Assembly: GCA_035610365.1 (NCBI GenBank)
Contig: CM069437.1
Span: 32,569,507-32,633,506, forward strand
Source of the DNA: Aquatica leii
Taxonomy: Eukaryota > Arthropoda > Insecta > Coleoptera > Lampyridae
Length of the DNA stretch: 64,000 nucleotides
Direction of reading: 5' to 3'
The translations under genes and the position numbers were made by a program. The notes beneath the pieces were generated by a model. It did not search any database. It saw nothing but the letters and a program-made list of their open reading frames with translations, and was not told where the DNA came from. The number at the start of each line of letters is the position of its first letter. The stretch's first letter is position 1. Of the stretch, positions 1-12,091 are shown in pieces.

Positions 1-790
1 TTCTTGTTTTTGGTTTTCTTCCGTTTTCGTAAGGTTTTTGTAACTTTATAACATAGCGTCCAAATCTTGTTCATTGAAATGTCTAATCATCTAGGTCATA
101 ATCGTTTTTCTCTCTTTCACGTTTCCTATTGTTGGTTTAATTATGCATTCTTCTTTGATTTTGTATAAATTTTTATTTTCTACGGCTATAAACAATAGTC
201 TTCTTAACTGGTCTTTTATTGTACATCTTTTGTCTTTGAAGAACAGCGTTATTCTTTTTTTACACATTCTCTTTGTGGATAGCAGGTTTACGTTTATGTC
301 TGATACGTAGAGTACATGTTCTAATGTTACAACGTACTCTTTATTTTCTTTATGCCATTTTGTTTCTATATCGCCGTAAACTTTTTAGTATTTTTCCAGC
401 TGCTCCTATAACTTCACATTTTGGCCCGAGAAACGTTTTGAATTTGCTACTAGCGCTACATATATGGTCTGTGGTACCGTTGTCTACGTCGTTTTTGAAG
501 ACACGTAATACTCGTCAAAGTAGCTCTTCAATGCTTTCCTGTCTTTCATCTTGACCCTGTACCGCATTACGATCACGATGACTACCTGGATGAGACGCCT
601 GGTTTGCTGCTTCAAACTCTAACGCATGTGCCAGCGCGTCGTCTAGCGTCAAGTTAGTTGCAGCGTTTGTTGTGTATCGCTGTCCCTTAAACCATTGACA
701 AAACTTTGTATTGCTAGTTGCTCCAAAAAACTACATGGAGCTGTAGGGTAAGCTCGTTTCAGCAAACGTGCAATATTGGGTTTTTGTTGA
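1..790 (-). mobile_element. LTR-retrotransposon fossil: copia-type protease block plus Gag-like relic
   Basis: Read on the minus strand, about 545 down to 190 gives a Ty1/copia-style aspartic protease and pre-integrase block: a TTDHIC motif, then the typical LEHVLYVSDINVNLLS stretch. About 785-560 gives a Gag-like alanine/leucine-rich block (AYPTAP ... FVNGLRDSD). The order Gag then protease fits one minus-strand element that runs off the window at base 1, but the Gag block also resembles gypsy Gag, so two fossils may abut. No LTR is visible. It is broken in several places and old. Confidence 0.55.
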
Positions 791-1204
791 CTTTTGACAA
801 CGATTCTTTACCTACGCGTGGTACGTACACCTGTTGGAGGTGGGCGTCTCCATATCACATCTCCAGACGTGAGGTCAGCAGCTGACGGTGTCTTGCCATC
901 GAACGTCGGCGATGCGACTCGTATTCTTGATGTTACTTCACTTACTCTGGTTTCTCTTCAATATGCGAATAAATCTTTTAGCTAAAGCTTAGATAATTGA
1001 TATTTTCTAAATTGTGAGCAACTGCGATTCCTGGTCTAAAGACTAGACTATATTTATTTATTAGATATATATTGGGATTTTCTATTGGTGTGAGTTAACG
1101 TGAATTATGTGTGGTAAATGAGTCTGATCAACCTTTTTAATTTAAATATCGATGTCGTAGTAGTAGATGTAGTATCACAAGTTTTAGCTAGAAAATTTTC
1201 AAAC
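791..1204. other. No gene seen; spacer between fossils
   Basis: AT-rich sequence between the minus-strand copia-type relic and the plus-strand LINE fragment. The 63-codon open frame at 794-985 has no recognisable motif and lies opposite the likely upstream part of the Gag relic. Confidence 0.5.
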
Positions 1205-2015
1205 TAAAAAGTTATTCCAAAGGTGACTGAAAGTGACCACCGACTGATACGTTTTGATTTAAGCGTCAAAAATCCTCGATCAGTTGCGATCTGTAAGCGT
1301 ATCCTCGATTTCAAGCGCATAGATCCTGTCAAACTGAACACAGCTGTCAGCGCCTTACTTCCTACTTATCTTCAATCTGGAGCTAAGTGTTACGATACTA
1401 ATTTTATAAACGTCTCCATTGATAGGCTGACTAGACTAGAATTTAGACAAAATGGCTTAAACCAAGTTCGCTCAAATTCTAGAGCTGGTGTACCGTGGTG
1501 GAGTCTAAAACCAGATAAGTTAAAGCGAGTCGTAAACCCCAGCAGAGTTAAAAACTCAATGGCTAAATTTGTCCGGTATAAACTGGCAGTGATTAATGTT
1601 GAATTTAGTTTATGGCAAAGGTTTGTAGAGATAAGTTTGGCGGCGAGTCCGCGTAGATTACCTTATAGAATATCCTTACAAAAGTTTCTTGATATCTAAC
1701 CATGTTCCAATGTCCGTGAGGGTAGTAGATACACTGTCACAGAGCTTGACACAATCAAGTCAATAGTTACTTCCTTGTTCCCAGACGACAACCAACAAAC
1801 GACGATGCTTACCAAGTCCAAATTAGATCCCGACCTTTTGCAAATATTAAGTCCCGACATGACTGGGTGGTTACAAAAAAGGATATAGCGTCGGTGGCTA
1901 GCAGAATTCCTAAGAATAAAGCTCCCGGATGCGACGGAGTGCACTGTAACATACTAAGAAAAGTTGTACAAGATTTCTTCTCTTCTACTTTCATTGACCT
2001 ATTCAACTCTTGAAG
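1205..2015 (+). mobile_element. R1/jockey-group LINE fragment (end of endonuclease to start of reverse transcriptase)
   Basis: The frame opens with TESDHRLIRFDL, the closing SDH motif of an APE-type LINE endonuclease. A basic linker with a WWS block follows, and at about 1880-1960 there is the start of the RT fingers (RIPKNKAPGCDGVHCNIL; K-x-PG-x-DG is diagnostic). Everything downstream of the RT start is missing, so this is an internal piece with both ends gone. The linker frame stops at about 1699 and the RT part is read in another frame, so it is a pseudogene. It sits between two minus-strand copia-type relics and may have inserted into them. The clade call (R1 or jockey-like) is by resemblance only. 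Confidence 0.7.
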
Positions 2016-2019
2016 TTAT

Positions 2020-2456
2020 ACAACCTATGTTTGCTATTAGGACGTATGATTTTGGTGTTTGTTACTTTCTTTATTTGCTTGTTGCTCGTCACTGTATCGT
2101 AGACAATTTTTGCCAATGTGTCTCGTTTTATTACACCGAAAACATTTTAAGTCTTGAAATTTGTTTTCATATCGTGGCGTTTCTCTGCGATGTGTTTCGA
2201 CGTTTCTCGAAGTATCGTTATTGTCTTCTCACGTTATTCACTTCTACTTTTCGTTTCATTTATTCTTCTTTCTTCTCCTGCTAATCGCGTTTTCAAACTT
2301 GATAATGACACATCGTCGCCATCCAATTTTATCGTAGTTTTTTGGGAGCCTTATTAATATCAGTCCTATTTGTACTTTTTCTTCAAATTTAACTTTTTTA
2401 TACAAGTCATTTTGTCTATTAACATACTCACTAACATTTTCGTTTTCGCGTTTCAC
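2020..2456 (-). mobile_element. Ty1/copia Gag fossil with zinc knuckle
   Basis: Minus-strand translation from 2456 gives a copia-like Gag segment (NENVSEYVNR ... EEKVQIGLILIRLPKNYDK). Further on, at about 2145-2100, there is a CCHC knuckle, CFRCNKTRHIGKNC, with the right C-x2-C-x4-H-x4-C spacing. It has the orientation and order expected for the upstream part of the protease relic at 190-545, with a LINE fragment now in between. Broken and old. Confidence 0.55.
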
Positions 2457-5165
2457 GTCGTTTATAAACTTTTAATAAAAGTTGCATGTGTCACGTAATT
2501 TGATCCAAATTTTTTTGCCGTATTGCACTCCTCGATATTGTCTAAATTATTATTGTCTGCACTTAAATATATTATCGATTTGCACTTTTCCTCTTTCTTT
2601 TTTTTTTATCGTTTGTTAGTTCACGTGTGTAGACTTAATGCCTATCCAACAAACCCTTCATACGTAGTGACCATTGTCAAGAGTTGGTATTATTTAACCT
2701 TTTGAGTTTTTCCATCATCTTTTTAATTTTCGTTTATGTTTGTTATTTTTAATCGATTTGATTTTTTTTAACCCACTGGGCTCATAACTTGTTGCAGAGT
2801 ACGTATTTTCGCGTTACGTTTACCAATTTACGCCCTTATAAATTTTTATCTCTGAGGACGATATGAAATGAAATTGCGTCGGCAGAAAGTAACTTAATTT
2901 ATTTATGAATGTAAAAAAACTAGTTTTTTTTCTCTTATTTCTTTTCTTCACCATCATCCTCTCTTTTCTGGCGCGTTCAATTTTCTTATTTTTCTTCAAA
3001 GGTGCACACACTTTTAACACTAGAAAAAGCAGGCAACTGTAAGTTTTAAAAGTTGTCTGATTCCAAAGGAATATTTTTTTTAGGAAACTTTTCAAAGATG
3101 AAAATGTTTGAACGTAGCATAAATGATTACGAACTAGAGCATGGAATTTAAAAAAAATATATGCAAATATTTGGAAAACCAAAACAGTGAAAACTACCAA
3201 AATACCGTAGCGAATTTGAAAGAAAGCTATACAAATTTAAGGTTTTGAATGTCACGTTTGGATTGCTTTTCTGTTAATTTAGGAAAGATGAGTGATGAAC
3301 AGGAAAAAAAAATTCTATCAAGATATTTCAGAAATGGAAAAACGATATCAGGTATGCGGGATCCCGCCATGATAGGAAATTATTGTTCGTTTCTGATTAG
3401 AGAAAAAGTAGTCTTGATACTAATCAAACATTCTAGTATTTGTTATGTAAAGATTCTTGTCCTAATCCATTTTTTTAATAATTTATGTTTAACAAAATTT
3501 GTAAATACAATTATTATTTATCTACTAGCGGAGTATGGTTATAACTCTAATTGGCAAAATTTGGTTTTTGCTACTGTACACTCATTTTTACGTTATTCAA
3601 ACTGTTACCAATGGTGAATTAAGAAAAAAATTCTTTGTATGTTATTTGAAAAAAAATAATAACATTGGCAGAATTACGTTTACTAACATTAAACGGTTTC
3701 GACGAAACAAACTTACATTCGCAAACTGCTAGTTGAGTCTATTAAATAATTTCGAAATTAAGCCATTAACTTCAGAGGAAGTTGTGTTTTATATGTTTTT
3801 TTAAACATGCATTTACGACGTGAGTAATTAAATTTTTACAAAAATATGTTTATTGTATTTATAATTAAATAAAATCTGTCAAAGCACAGGATGTTGCTAA
3901 TTATAATCTAATCACAAAATCTTGCCAATGCTATTTGGGTAACGGTATTTAGTTGTTATGTATTGGCATCGTCATGACGGGTTTTGAACTAATTATAATT
4001 ATTTTTTCTAAAGGAGATAAAACGCATTTAGGCGCGCCTAGCGTGATAATAACTGAAGCTTTTTTTAATGCAATTATTAAAAGTATATTCGGTTCGACTT
4101 CAAATGTTTTGTTTATGATTACAAGTTAATTAATTTACGTTATATCCTATTTTCCAACATGTTGATTCTTTGTTAAGTGCTACTAGACGAAATACTCATT
4201 TTTGGGTAAGTTGTATTTTAACATACAAATTGGAATCGGCTCAGTTCACGCTATTGTCAATTGAATTTTCATTTTTGTTGAGCCGGAATCATTGAGTTTG
4301 AATATTCATGAGATTGTGTTAAATGCTTAAGCACGTTGGTTGAAACTATTATGATTGATTTTATGATTTTCTTTTTGTGTTTTTATAGTTTTTAATATGA
4401 TTGTTTCGTCGACTTCTTCCTGATTTATCTATAATCTAATATATGTTCTGAAAATGTTAATTTTTTCTCTGCCACCCACAGAAACTAGTGTAGGCATGTG
4501 TTATTAAAAATAATGTAAAACATCGCCTGTCAGAAGCATACATTTTGTTCAGTTCGGAAAATCAAATTCGTTTGCTTAAGAGCTAAACCTAATCCGATAT
4601 TTTCCTGAGATTTTCAGCCGAGGTGCGTTCGAAAACAAATAGAAACTATAAACCATAGCGGTTACATTTTTTTCTTACATATTTTTGAACTTGAACAATG
4701 TTAATCAGTACGTAAACGAATCTATTTTTGGCATTGTGATTATTTCATGTCTTGTTAAATTTTGAAATAAGAATGACAGGTTTTTGGCGCGATGTGTATA
4801 AGGCGCTTTTGCTTAATAATAATATGTTCAAGTACCCTGGATTAACTATTCTGATTACCTAATTAGGTTTATGTAAATGGTCACAACGCTTAACAATGTA
4901 ACAATAGTAATAATTTTGTGTGAATTTTATTGTCAAATTTGTATATGTTTGAGTTTTGCATTCGAAAACGTTGCCAGAAATGTATTGATTACCTGGGTCT
5001 ATGTTGGTAAGTGTTTGTTTTCATTATTTACTTTTCAATGGCTCAGTATACCGGGTTTGCCAAAATTTCTGGACTGAATCTGCTGCAAAAGTCTTAGGTG
5101 CTCTGGCGCCCGTGTGTCTTCTTGAATTTCTTCTGAATATATGGGGTTGTTATAGAAAGTCAAAG
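2457..5165. other. 2.7 kb AT-rich interval, no gene recognised
   Basis: Both strands give only short, low-complexity frames rich in Phe, Leu, Ile, Lys and Asn. The 122-codon frame at 3249-3617 shows no motif and no plausible splice partner. The only sharp local feature is a 12-bp GC palindrome around 4028. Confidence 0.5.
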
Positions 5166-5167
5166 TA

Positions 5168-5194
5168 GGGGAACCCGGAGCGGAACGGGGCACG
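5168..5194 (+). repeat. pogo left terminal inverted repeat
   Basis: Left end of the pogo-like element, preceded by TA. It pairs with 11853-11879 in inverted orientation, with six or so mismatches in 27. Confidence 0.8.
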
Positions 5195-5342
5195 TTTTTT
5201 GAAAGTTTGAATTGGACAACGCCGTCATCTGGCAATTTATATGTTTATTCACTTCTTTTTCTACAAAGAAACTAAAGCTAAACTTATCTAAATTACTAAT
5301 CACTATGAAAAATTATTGTTTGAAAAACTAAAGGGAAATTTC

Positions 5343-6178
5343 CTATTCAGCCCCTCCCACGGGGTACAATGGGAAATGCACCCGAGGCACGATGGGGTAC
5401 TGATTATTGGCATAGTTCATAGATGAGAACACTCTCATCGTCGTCACTATACATGATACATGAGCCCATTTTTTACAAATGCTACAAGAACACCAGCCTT
5501 CAAGGCAATACAAGCAGATTGCGTCTTCATCTTCCGAGCTTTCGTCAGATTCACTTCCCATTTTTTCTGTTTCTTTGACCTAGTTTTCGGTTAAATTATT
5601 TTTCTTTCTTTCTTTTTTGAAATTGGCTTTTGTTCCATTATTTTTACGTCTATGGAGTGTTCTTCTGGTTTAATTTTGATTCTGTTTTGTTTCTTTGGCT
5701 TAGTTTTTATTTCTTCAGGCGTGTTTTCTGTACCTTCAAACGCCAGTATTTGTTTATTTTTTTCTATTTGCACTTTCTTGATCTTCTGTGTCTTTTTAGT
5801 AGATTTTTCCAATTCAGTCTTGTAAGGTGAGCAATGATACGAATGGGAGAATCGGACTTCCAGAAACAGCCAGGTTTAGAACTGACATGAATGCTCACTG
5901 GTGATGCAAGATTCTCGTCACTCGTAGACACGGAAAGATTTACCTGGATAGGAAAATTATCAGTAACAGGTATCGGGTGAATTTGAAGTGTATTGGTAGA
6001 TGGCAGAATATCTACGCGTATTTCTTTAGATGGCATAGCATCTTCGGGTATTTCACTACCTGGCAGGGTATTTATAGCTGATATGGGAAGATCTTCAAGG
6101 GTTTCAATGAACGGAATAGGGGCGGTTGCTGCAGTGGGCGTTTCCTGTGTTGTTCTCTCAGCAGGGTTCTGTTGTTTC
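5343..6178 (-). pseudogene. pogo transposase C-terminal part with PHD-like zinc finger
   Basis: This is the transposase tail beyond the copia insertion. A Pro/Thr/Ser-rich linker (6170-5830) is followed by a basic, Lys-rich stretch (5812-5591) and then an acidic ESSEDED run leading into a Cys/His cluster, AICLYCLEGWCSCSICKKWA followed by HVSC. Its spacing (C-x2-C ... C-x2-C ... H-x2-C) resembles the small PHD-type finger found at the C-terminus of many insect pogo/Tigger transposases. The linker is in a different frame from the DDE part at 10377-10685, so at least one small indel has hit the gene near the copia junction. The finger lies in a third segment. Confidence 0.65.
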
Positions 6179-6374
6179 TGTTGGAGTTTCTTTAGTCTAT
6201 GATAAAGTAATTTTATGGTTTTTGTGATGTGAGACAGTATATAGTAATGAAGTTAGGTAGAGTTTTTTTTTACGTTTAAGATGTTTGTAAACAGTTAGTG
6301 TTTAGAAGAATTAATTATTAAGTTGTATTATTATTATTAAAAGTATTACACGACCACAGGCTCGATTATTAATA
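6179..6374 (+). repeat. copia 5' LTR
   Basis: Starts TGTTGGAGTTTC and ends ATTATTAATA. It is matched almost base for base by the 3' LTR except for about four substitutions and one short indel cluster. It is short (196 bp), as is usual for copia elements. Confidence 0.9.
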
Positions 6375-6391
6375 GGTTATGGGCCCAGTGA
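6375..6391 (+). promoter_or_regulatory. copia primer-binding site
   Basis: GGTTATGGGCCCAG follows the 5' LTR directly. It resembles the copia-group primer site known to use an internal fragment of initiator methionine tRNA. Confidence 0.7.
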
Positions 6392-9300
6392 GAGCTTAAA
6401 ATGAAGAAATAACTGGGTAGAAAGAGTAAAAGAAAAACGTATTTACTTTTGTTTTGTAGAAAAAGAAAATGGCTTCCTCAAGTGTAATATTACCACAATT
6501 AACCGCCAATAATTTTAATAACTGGAAATTTCGAGTAAAGAATTGTTAGAAGACAAGTACAAGAGGTGTTACAAATGAATCCAGAAGAATTAAAAGATGA
6601 GAAATTGCAAGAATTTCAAACAAAGGATGCTAGAGCGAAGTCGATAATTATTCAGTGTATTACGGACAAGCACTTAGACCTAGTGAAGGACGCGAAAACG
6701 GCGAAGGAGATGTTGGATGCTTTAGAAGGAGTATTTGAAAGGAAGAGTGTGTTCACCAAGTTGACATTAAGAAGAAAACTTCTAACATTAAAATGTAGCA
6801 AGAATGAAAAATTAGAAGACCACTTTTTAAAATTTGACGCAGTGGTAAGGGGGCTAGAGAGTGTTGATTCGAAAGTAGATAAGACAGACAAGGTATGTTA
6901 TCTACTATTATCTCTGGGGGAGGAATATGAAGCAGTTATTACGGCGATAGAAACGATTAACACAAACATAACGATGGGCTTTGTAAAAGCAAAACTGTCG
7001 GACCAAGAATTGAAAATAATAAATAAAAGCGATACAAGAGTCTGTAAGGAAGAAACGTCCTTTAAGGCATTACCATTGTGCTATAATTGTGGGAAAAAGG
7101 GCCATAAGTCATTTCAGTGTCGTGGCAAACAAATGACACGACGACAACCCCAAAGAGGAAGAGGCTATGAAAGAGGAGGTAGTCGTGGTCGTGGAAATGT
7201 GCATAGACCGCAACAAGCGAATCAAGCGGAGAATGAAATTGCATTTATAGCATTAAACTGTGGAGTTGTAGATAAATTAAATGGAAGAGAAGTTTTCGTA
7301 ATTGACTTTAGAGCGACACAACATTTGGTATCCGACAAATTAGAAGAGCAAATGTCAGAAGTTGAAGTGATAGAAACAGGAGTATTTATTCAAATCGCAA
7401 ATGGAGAAAAGATGATTGCACATAAGAAGGGGATTCTACATGGTATTTGTGAAGGGAAGAAAATAAGTATTCCGGCATTAATAGTGGAAGGTATGGCACA
7501 GAATTTGTTATCCGTAGGCCAGTTGACGCAGAAAGGGTATTTGGTTACATTTAATGATCACGCAGTTAAAGTCTCGGGCGATGGGTTTGACATCGTGTGT
7601 AACAAAACAAATAATTTGTATACGTTGCACATCGACATTCGGGAGATGGCACTATATACTGAGAAGCAACGGTATCCTACAATATGGCATAGAAGACTAG
7701 GTCATTTGAATTATGGAGGCTTAAGAATTTTAAAATTACCGATTTCATATGAGAAATGCGAACAATGCATTGAAGGAAAAAGTTCAAGAAGAACGAAAAA
7801 TATTTTCAAGTGTTAATAGATAATTACTCACATTTTCTAATAGTAAAATTGCTAAAATCAAAAAATGAAGCTGAGCAAAATATTATTGATTATATAAATT
7901 TGATAAAAACACAGCACGGAAAGAAAACTAGAAGAATACGAGTGGATAATAGTGGAGAGTTTACATCACAAAACTTTAAAAAGTTTTGTAGAATGAAAGG
8001 GATTAGAATAGAGTATTCAGTACCATATTGTCCTCAGCAAAATGGCAAATCAGAGCGTATGAATAGGACACTGGTGGATAAAGTGCGAACCAAATTTGCT
8101 GAAACAAAGCTACCAAAACATCTTTGGGGTGATGCAATCTTGTGCTCAGCATATGAGATAAATAGATGCTCAACCAGTGCAAATGGAGGCATAACACCAG
8201 CAAAAATTTGGCATGGTAAAAATTATTTAGAAAGACTACGAGTATGGATCTAAAGCATGGGTCGTACAGCTATCAAGACAGGGTAAATTAGACTCAAGAG
8301 CCAAACCGATGATTATGGTGGGTTATTGTGGAGGTGGTTATCGATTATGGATTCCTGAAGAGAATAAAATTATAAATTTTACTAATGTTATATTCGATGA
8401 ATTAAAGACTGAGTACTTAAACCATAAAAGTGATGATGAAAATATATGAACAAAGAAAAACCCGTGTACGAAAAGAAAAAGATCATGAAGAAGCAGAAGA
8501 TGATATGGGAAAATTAGAAAAATCACGGTCAAGTGAGGAGGAAAACGTACAAGAAGAGATGTTAGAAAGAAAGAGCAGATGTCGTAGAACTATAAACAAA
8601 CCGAAACACCTTCAAGAATACGAAGTTTACACAGCTTATGGTTTATTGACAATGGAACGAGTTCCACAAAAATTTAATGATGCAATTATGGATGAGACAT
8701 GGAAAGAAGCGATTGAGAAGGAACTAGTTTCTCATGAAAAACTCAATACGTGGACTCCTACGACACCAAAATTGGGTATAGAACCAATAGATACTCGATG
8801 GGTATTTCAAATAAAAGATGATGGCAGCAAGAAAGCGCGGCTAGTAGCCAAAGGTTTCCAAATACAGGAAGACGATCAATTTAATCCAGTGTATGCACCG
8901 GTCGCTAGGATGGCAACCGTTAGGATGTTGTTAGCACATGCAATAAACAATGAATGGAATGTTAGACAATTGGATATTCCTACAGCCTTTTTAAATGGGA
9001 AGTTGAAATCAGAAGTATATATCAAAATTCCACAAGGTGTGATTGAAAAGAAAGGACGAGTCATGAAACTAAATCGAGCATTATTTGTGTTGAAAGAATC
9101 TCCAAAGTGTTGGAACAACAAGTTCAATCAAGTAATGTTAAAGGAAAGATATCAGAGATCCCAATATGATTTTTGCTTATATTTAAATGATGATGTTTGG
9201 TTAGTAATATTTGTAGATGATATTATAATTACGGGAAAAGATTCAGAGATAGAACAATTAATTAACCTTTTAAAGAAGGAATTTAATGCAAGGGATTTGG

Positions 9301-10181
9301 GGGAAGTTTCCAAGTTCTTAGGAATGCAGATTAGTAGGAGAGATGGTTTTTTATGGATAACGCAACCCAAAATGATTGAGAAGATTCTAGAAACATTTAG
9401 AATGACCGATCGTAAAGGTGCTAGTACACCGATGGAAGCACATTTTCAACTTGATGATGATCAGGAAGAAATAGAGGTACCTTTCAGGAGACTTATTGGA
9501 TGTTTAATGTATTTGGCTTTGACAACAAGACCAGATGTTATGTTTGCAGTGTTATATCTCAGCAGGGCAAGTGCATATCCAACAGCCGAAGCTTGGAAAG
9601 CTGGAAAAAGGATATTACGTTACTTAAAGGAAACCTCACAGATGGGTTTGTTTTACACAAAAGGTGGTGAAAACTTGATTTCTTATTCGGACGCCGATTG
9701 GACAGGTGACAAGAAGGACAGGAAAAGTGTCAGCGGTGGAATTATATTTTATGGTGGAAATTTAGTGTCATGGTTTTCACGAAAGCAGTCGTGCGTGGCA
9801 TTATCGACAGAAGAAGCGAAATATGTGGCCTTGGCAGCAACCGCTCAAGAGGTTATCTATTTGAAAAGTGTAAGATCGGAATTTAAATCAAAGTGTGATA
9901 AAAGTGCAGTGCTTCCCGTAGACAATAGAAGTGCGATAAGTATGATTAAATCGTTTGAGAACTCTAAAAGAGGAAAACACATTGACATTAAGGAACATTT
10001 TATAAAGGACTTGGCTAACAAAAATATTATTGAAATTGAATATGTATGTTCAGAACAAAACATTGCAGACATGATGACTAAAGTATTAGGCAAAGAGAAA
10101 TTTGTTAGATGTGTAGAAAATGCAAAATTAATTTACAGTTAAGCGATTTTACATTATTATAATGTTGCAATCGAGGGGTGG

Positions 10182-10371
10182 TGTTGGAGTTTCTTTAGTC
10201 TATGATAAAGTAACTCTATGGTTTTTGTGATGTGAGACAGTATATAGTAATGAAGTTAGGTGGAGTTTTTGACGACAATGTTTGTGAACAGTTAGTGTTT
10301 AGAAGAATTAATTATTAAGTTGTATTATTATTATTAAAAGTATTACACGACCACAGGCTCGATTATTAATA
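10182..10371 (+). repeat. copia 3' LTR
   Basis: Near-identical partner of 6179-6374, preceded by the purine tract GAGGGGTGG (about 10173-10181) that would prime plus-strand synthesis. Confidence 0.9.
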
Positions 10372-10376
10372 GTTTC

Positions 10377-11474
10377 TGCCGGTAGAAAGTCTTCATCAGT
10401 GAATGCATTGAAATTAGGTGGCCAGATACCAGATTTTTCAAAGCCTTTAATAGCTGTTCTCATATTTGCTGCATTTAAGAAAGCTTGGCCAAAGAGTGCA
10501 GATACGTCGAAAAGCTGTACCACTTTTCCTGGGTGCGACCTGAGCCATTTCCTTATTTCATCTTCATAGTATAAGCGAAGAGGTCTCATGAAAGCCACGT
10601 CTAATGATTGGAGGCTATGTGAGCAGTGGAGAGGGAAGCATAATATTACCACACTACTGTCACGAGCTAGATCTATGACGGCCAAGTTCTTTGTGTGTGA
10701 CGCATGCCCGTCGAGAAGTAATAGGATTTTCCTTCGTCGCTTTGAAAAAAATAATGAACTCTTATAACCATTTCAAAAAAAATTTCGCTAACTTCAGCCC
10801 AACCTCCTGGAGGAAGAGATCTAGCAACATATCTCGACTGTAACAGTGGTGCCTCTTTCAGCAGAAGTTAAGACACTTACTTGGCGTTGCCCTTTATTCG
10901 CAATTATTTTAGAAAACTGCTTCGGAACCACGCTAATGCCCGTCTCATCATAGTTGAAAATTCTAGTGGCATTCATTTTGTGTTTGTCCAGAACTTCGTT
11001 GAGAAGAGTGAAAAAATTTGATACTGCGACTTTAAGGAAGCCCATGGCCCGTGCTCCAGATGTTGCTTCTGGTTTTCTTAGACTTAAATCACGGTGACGC
11101 TTCAAAAACCCTTTAACCCAGTCTTCTCCAGACATTTCTAAATTTTTGTTGAAATTATGGCTGCAATTATTCTTTTCGGCTAGCTGATATGCCAGTCGAC
11201 GAAATTCTTCCATAGTCATTCCGAAGCATATCTTTCAGGTAGGTTACAAGTTCAATCTCGTTCTCAGCTGTAAAAACGGTGTGGTACTTGCCTGAAGTTG
11301 TATCAACCACAGCTTCTGGATTTTGTCGTCTTTTCTTAACATACCTTTCCAGTGTTGATGATGGTACTTTAACCCGATTTTTCCACTGACAACCGCATCA
11401 ACAGCTTGATTTATAGCATCTGTAGACCGGGTGGTTTTTCTTCTATATGTACGTACCATCTGCAGATGAAACAA
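10377..11474 (-). pseudogene. pogo transposase: HTH, CENP-B-like and DDD catalytic core
   Basis: Read right to left. An N-terminal helix-turn-helix (MVRTYRRKTTRSTDAINQAV, 11459 down) comes first, then a CENP-B/Tc5-type DNA-binding block (EDWVKGFLKRHRDLSLRKPE, about 11120). The catalytic core follows with all three aspartates: NYDETG (about 10950), LLLLDGHASH (about 10720) and LQSLDV (about 10590). It cuts and pastes the element at TA. The frame is split by indels or stops near 11220-11244 and 10690-10820, and the tail lies beyond the copia insertion, so no full protein is possible. A short intron rather than decay at 10690-10820 cannot be excluded. Confidence 0.8.
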
Positions 11475-11852
11475 AAATGCCTATCCATATCAAAAGTTCA
11501 AACATCATCAGGGGCGGAACGGGGTATACCCCATTCTGCCCAACCCATTGTGCCCCAAAATACAGTTCACGTGAACACGTGTGTTACGCAGGTTATGTTT
11601 GTTAGACTTGAGTTATCAATTGACTTTTAGTTAGTCAAAAGTATACTTAAACGTACATGTAATGCTAATATCCGAAGAAAGAATAGTGTATAGTGCAATT
11701 ACCTTGGTGTTGTGGAGCAAGAATTAGAATTTGCAAGCTTCTTTGTCGACCTTTGATGAAATCCAAAAAAAAACACTCTCACACTAAGAACGCGTACTGC
11801 ATGCGTTTCTGTCGCCTGTAGCGAGCACCTTACCCATTTCCTGTTCCGCCCC

Positions 11853-11879
11853 GGTACCCCGTTCTACCCCAGGTTCCTC
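11853..11879 (-). repeat. pogo right terminal inverted repeat
   Basis: Ends ...CCCAGGTTCCTC, then TA. Inverted partner of 5168-5194. Confidence 0.8.
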
Positions 11880-12091
11880 TATATATTTTTTCTCGTTGGA
11901 GTATGTATTTAAAATAAACTAATAATACTTATCAAGTTTTAACATAAGAGTTTTGTTTTATGTAGTAACAACTTTAAATTTTGTAACAAAATTTAGTTTT
12001 TAGTTACATATTAGATAAATTTCTGTAGGTAATATCAGCATTACGTTTCTAGATTTAGTTTCCGCAAATAAGTCAATAATTTTGTCATAAT

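Larger units (their letters stand above)
6179..10371 (+). mobile_element. Ty1/copia LTR retrotransposon, nearly whole, nested in the pogo element
   Basis: A 4.19 kb element flanked by the exact 5-bp duplication GTTTC (6174-6178 and 10372-10376). LTRs are 6179-6374 and 10182-10371, followed inside by a copia-type primer site and preceded at the 3' side by a purine tract. Parts in order: Gag from about 6470 with a CCHC knuckle (CYNCGKKGHKSFQC, about 7080-7120); protease about 7280-7520; integrase zinc finger about 7670-7790; integrase core about 7810-8250; reverse transcriptase about 8700-9370 with FVDD at about 9210; RNase H about 9660-10090. It looks almost complete, with about three breaks in its frame. 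The LTRs differ at only a handful of bases plus one small indel cluster, so it is rather young. Confidence 0.93.
5168..11879 (-). mobile_element. pogo-superfamily DNA transposon, interrupted by a copia element
   Basis: Both ends are visible. The left end begins GGGGAACCCGGAGCGGAACG directly after TA (5166-5167). The right end, read inward, begins GAGGAACCTGGGGTAGAACG beside TA (11880-11881). About 21 of 27 end bases agree by eye, and the TA duplication is the Tc1/mariner/pogo rule. Without the 4.2 kb copia insertion and its 5-bp duplication the element is about 2.5 kb, normal for pogo/Tigger elements. It carries a minus-strand transposase with HTH, DDD catalytic core and a C-terminal zinc finger. 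The coding region is damaged, so the copy is dead. Confidence 0.85.

Noticed and set aside
3249-3617. 122-codon frame as a host gene
   Set aside because: The N-terminal 40 codons look protein-like but then turn into low-complexity Ile/Leu/Phe sequence, with no homologous block or splice signals.
4028-4039. TAGGCGCGCCTA palindrome in AT-rich DNA
   Set aside because: A single 12-bp palindrome with no partner or gene context; likely chance.
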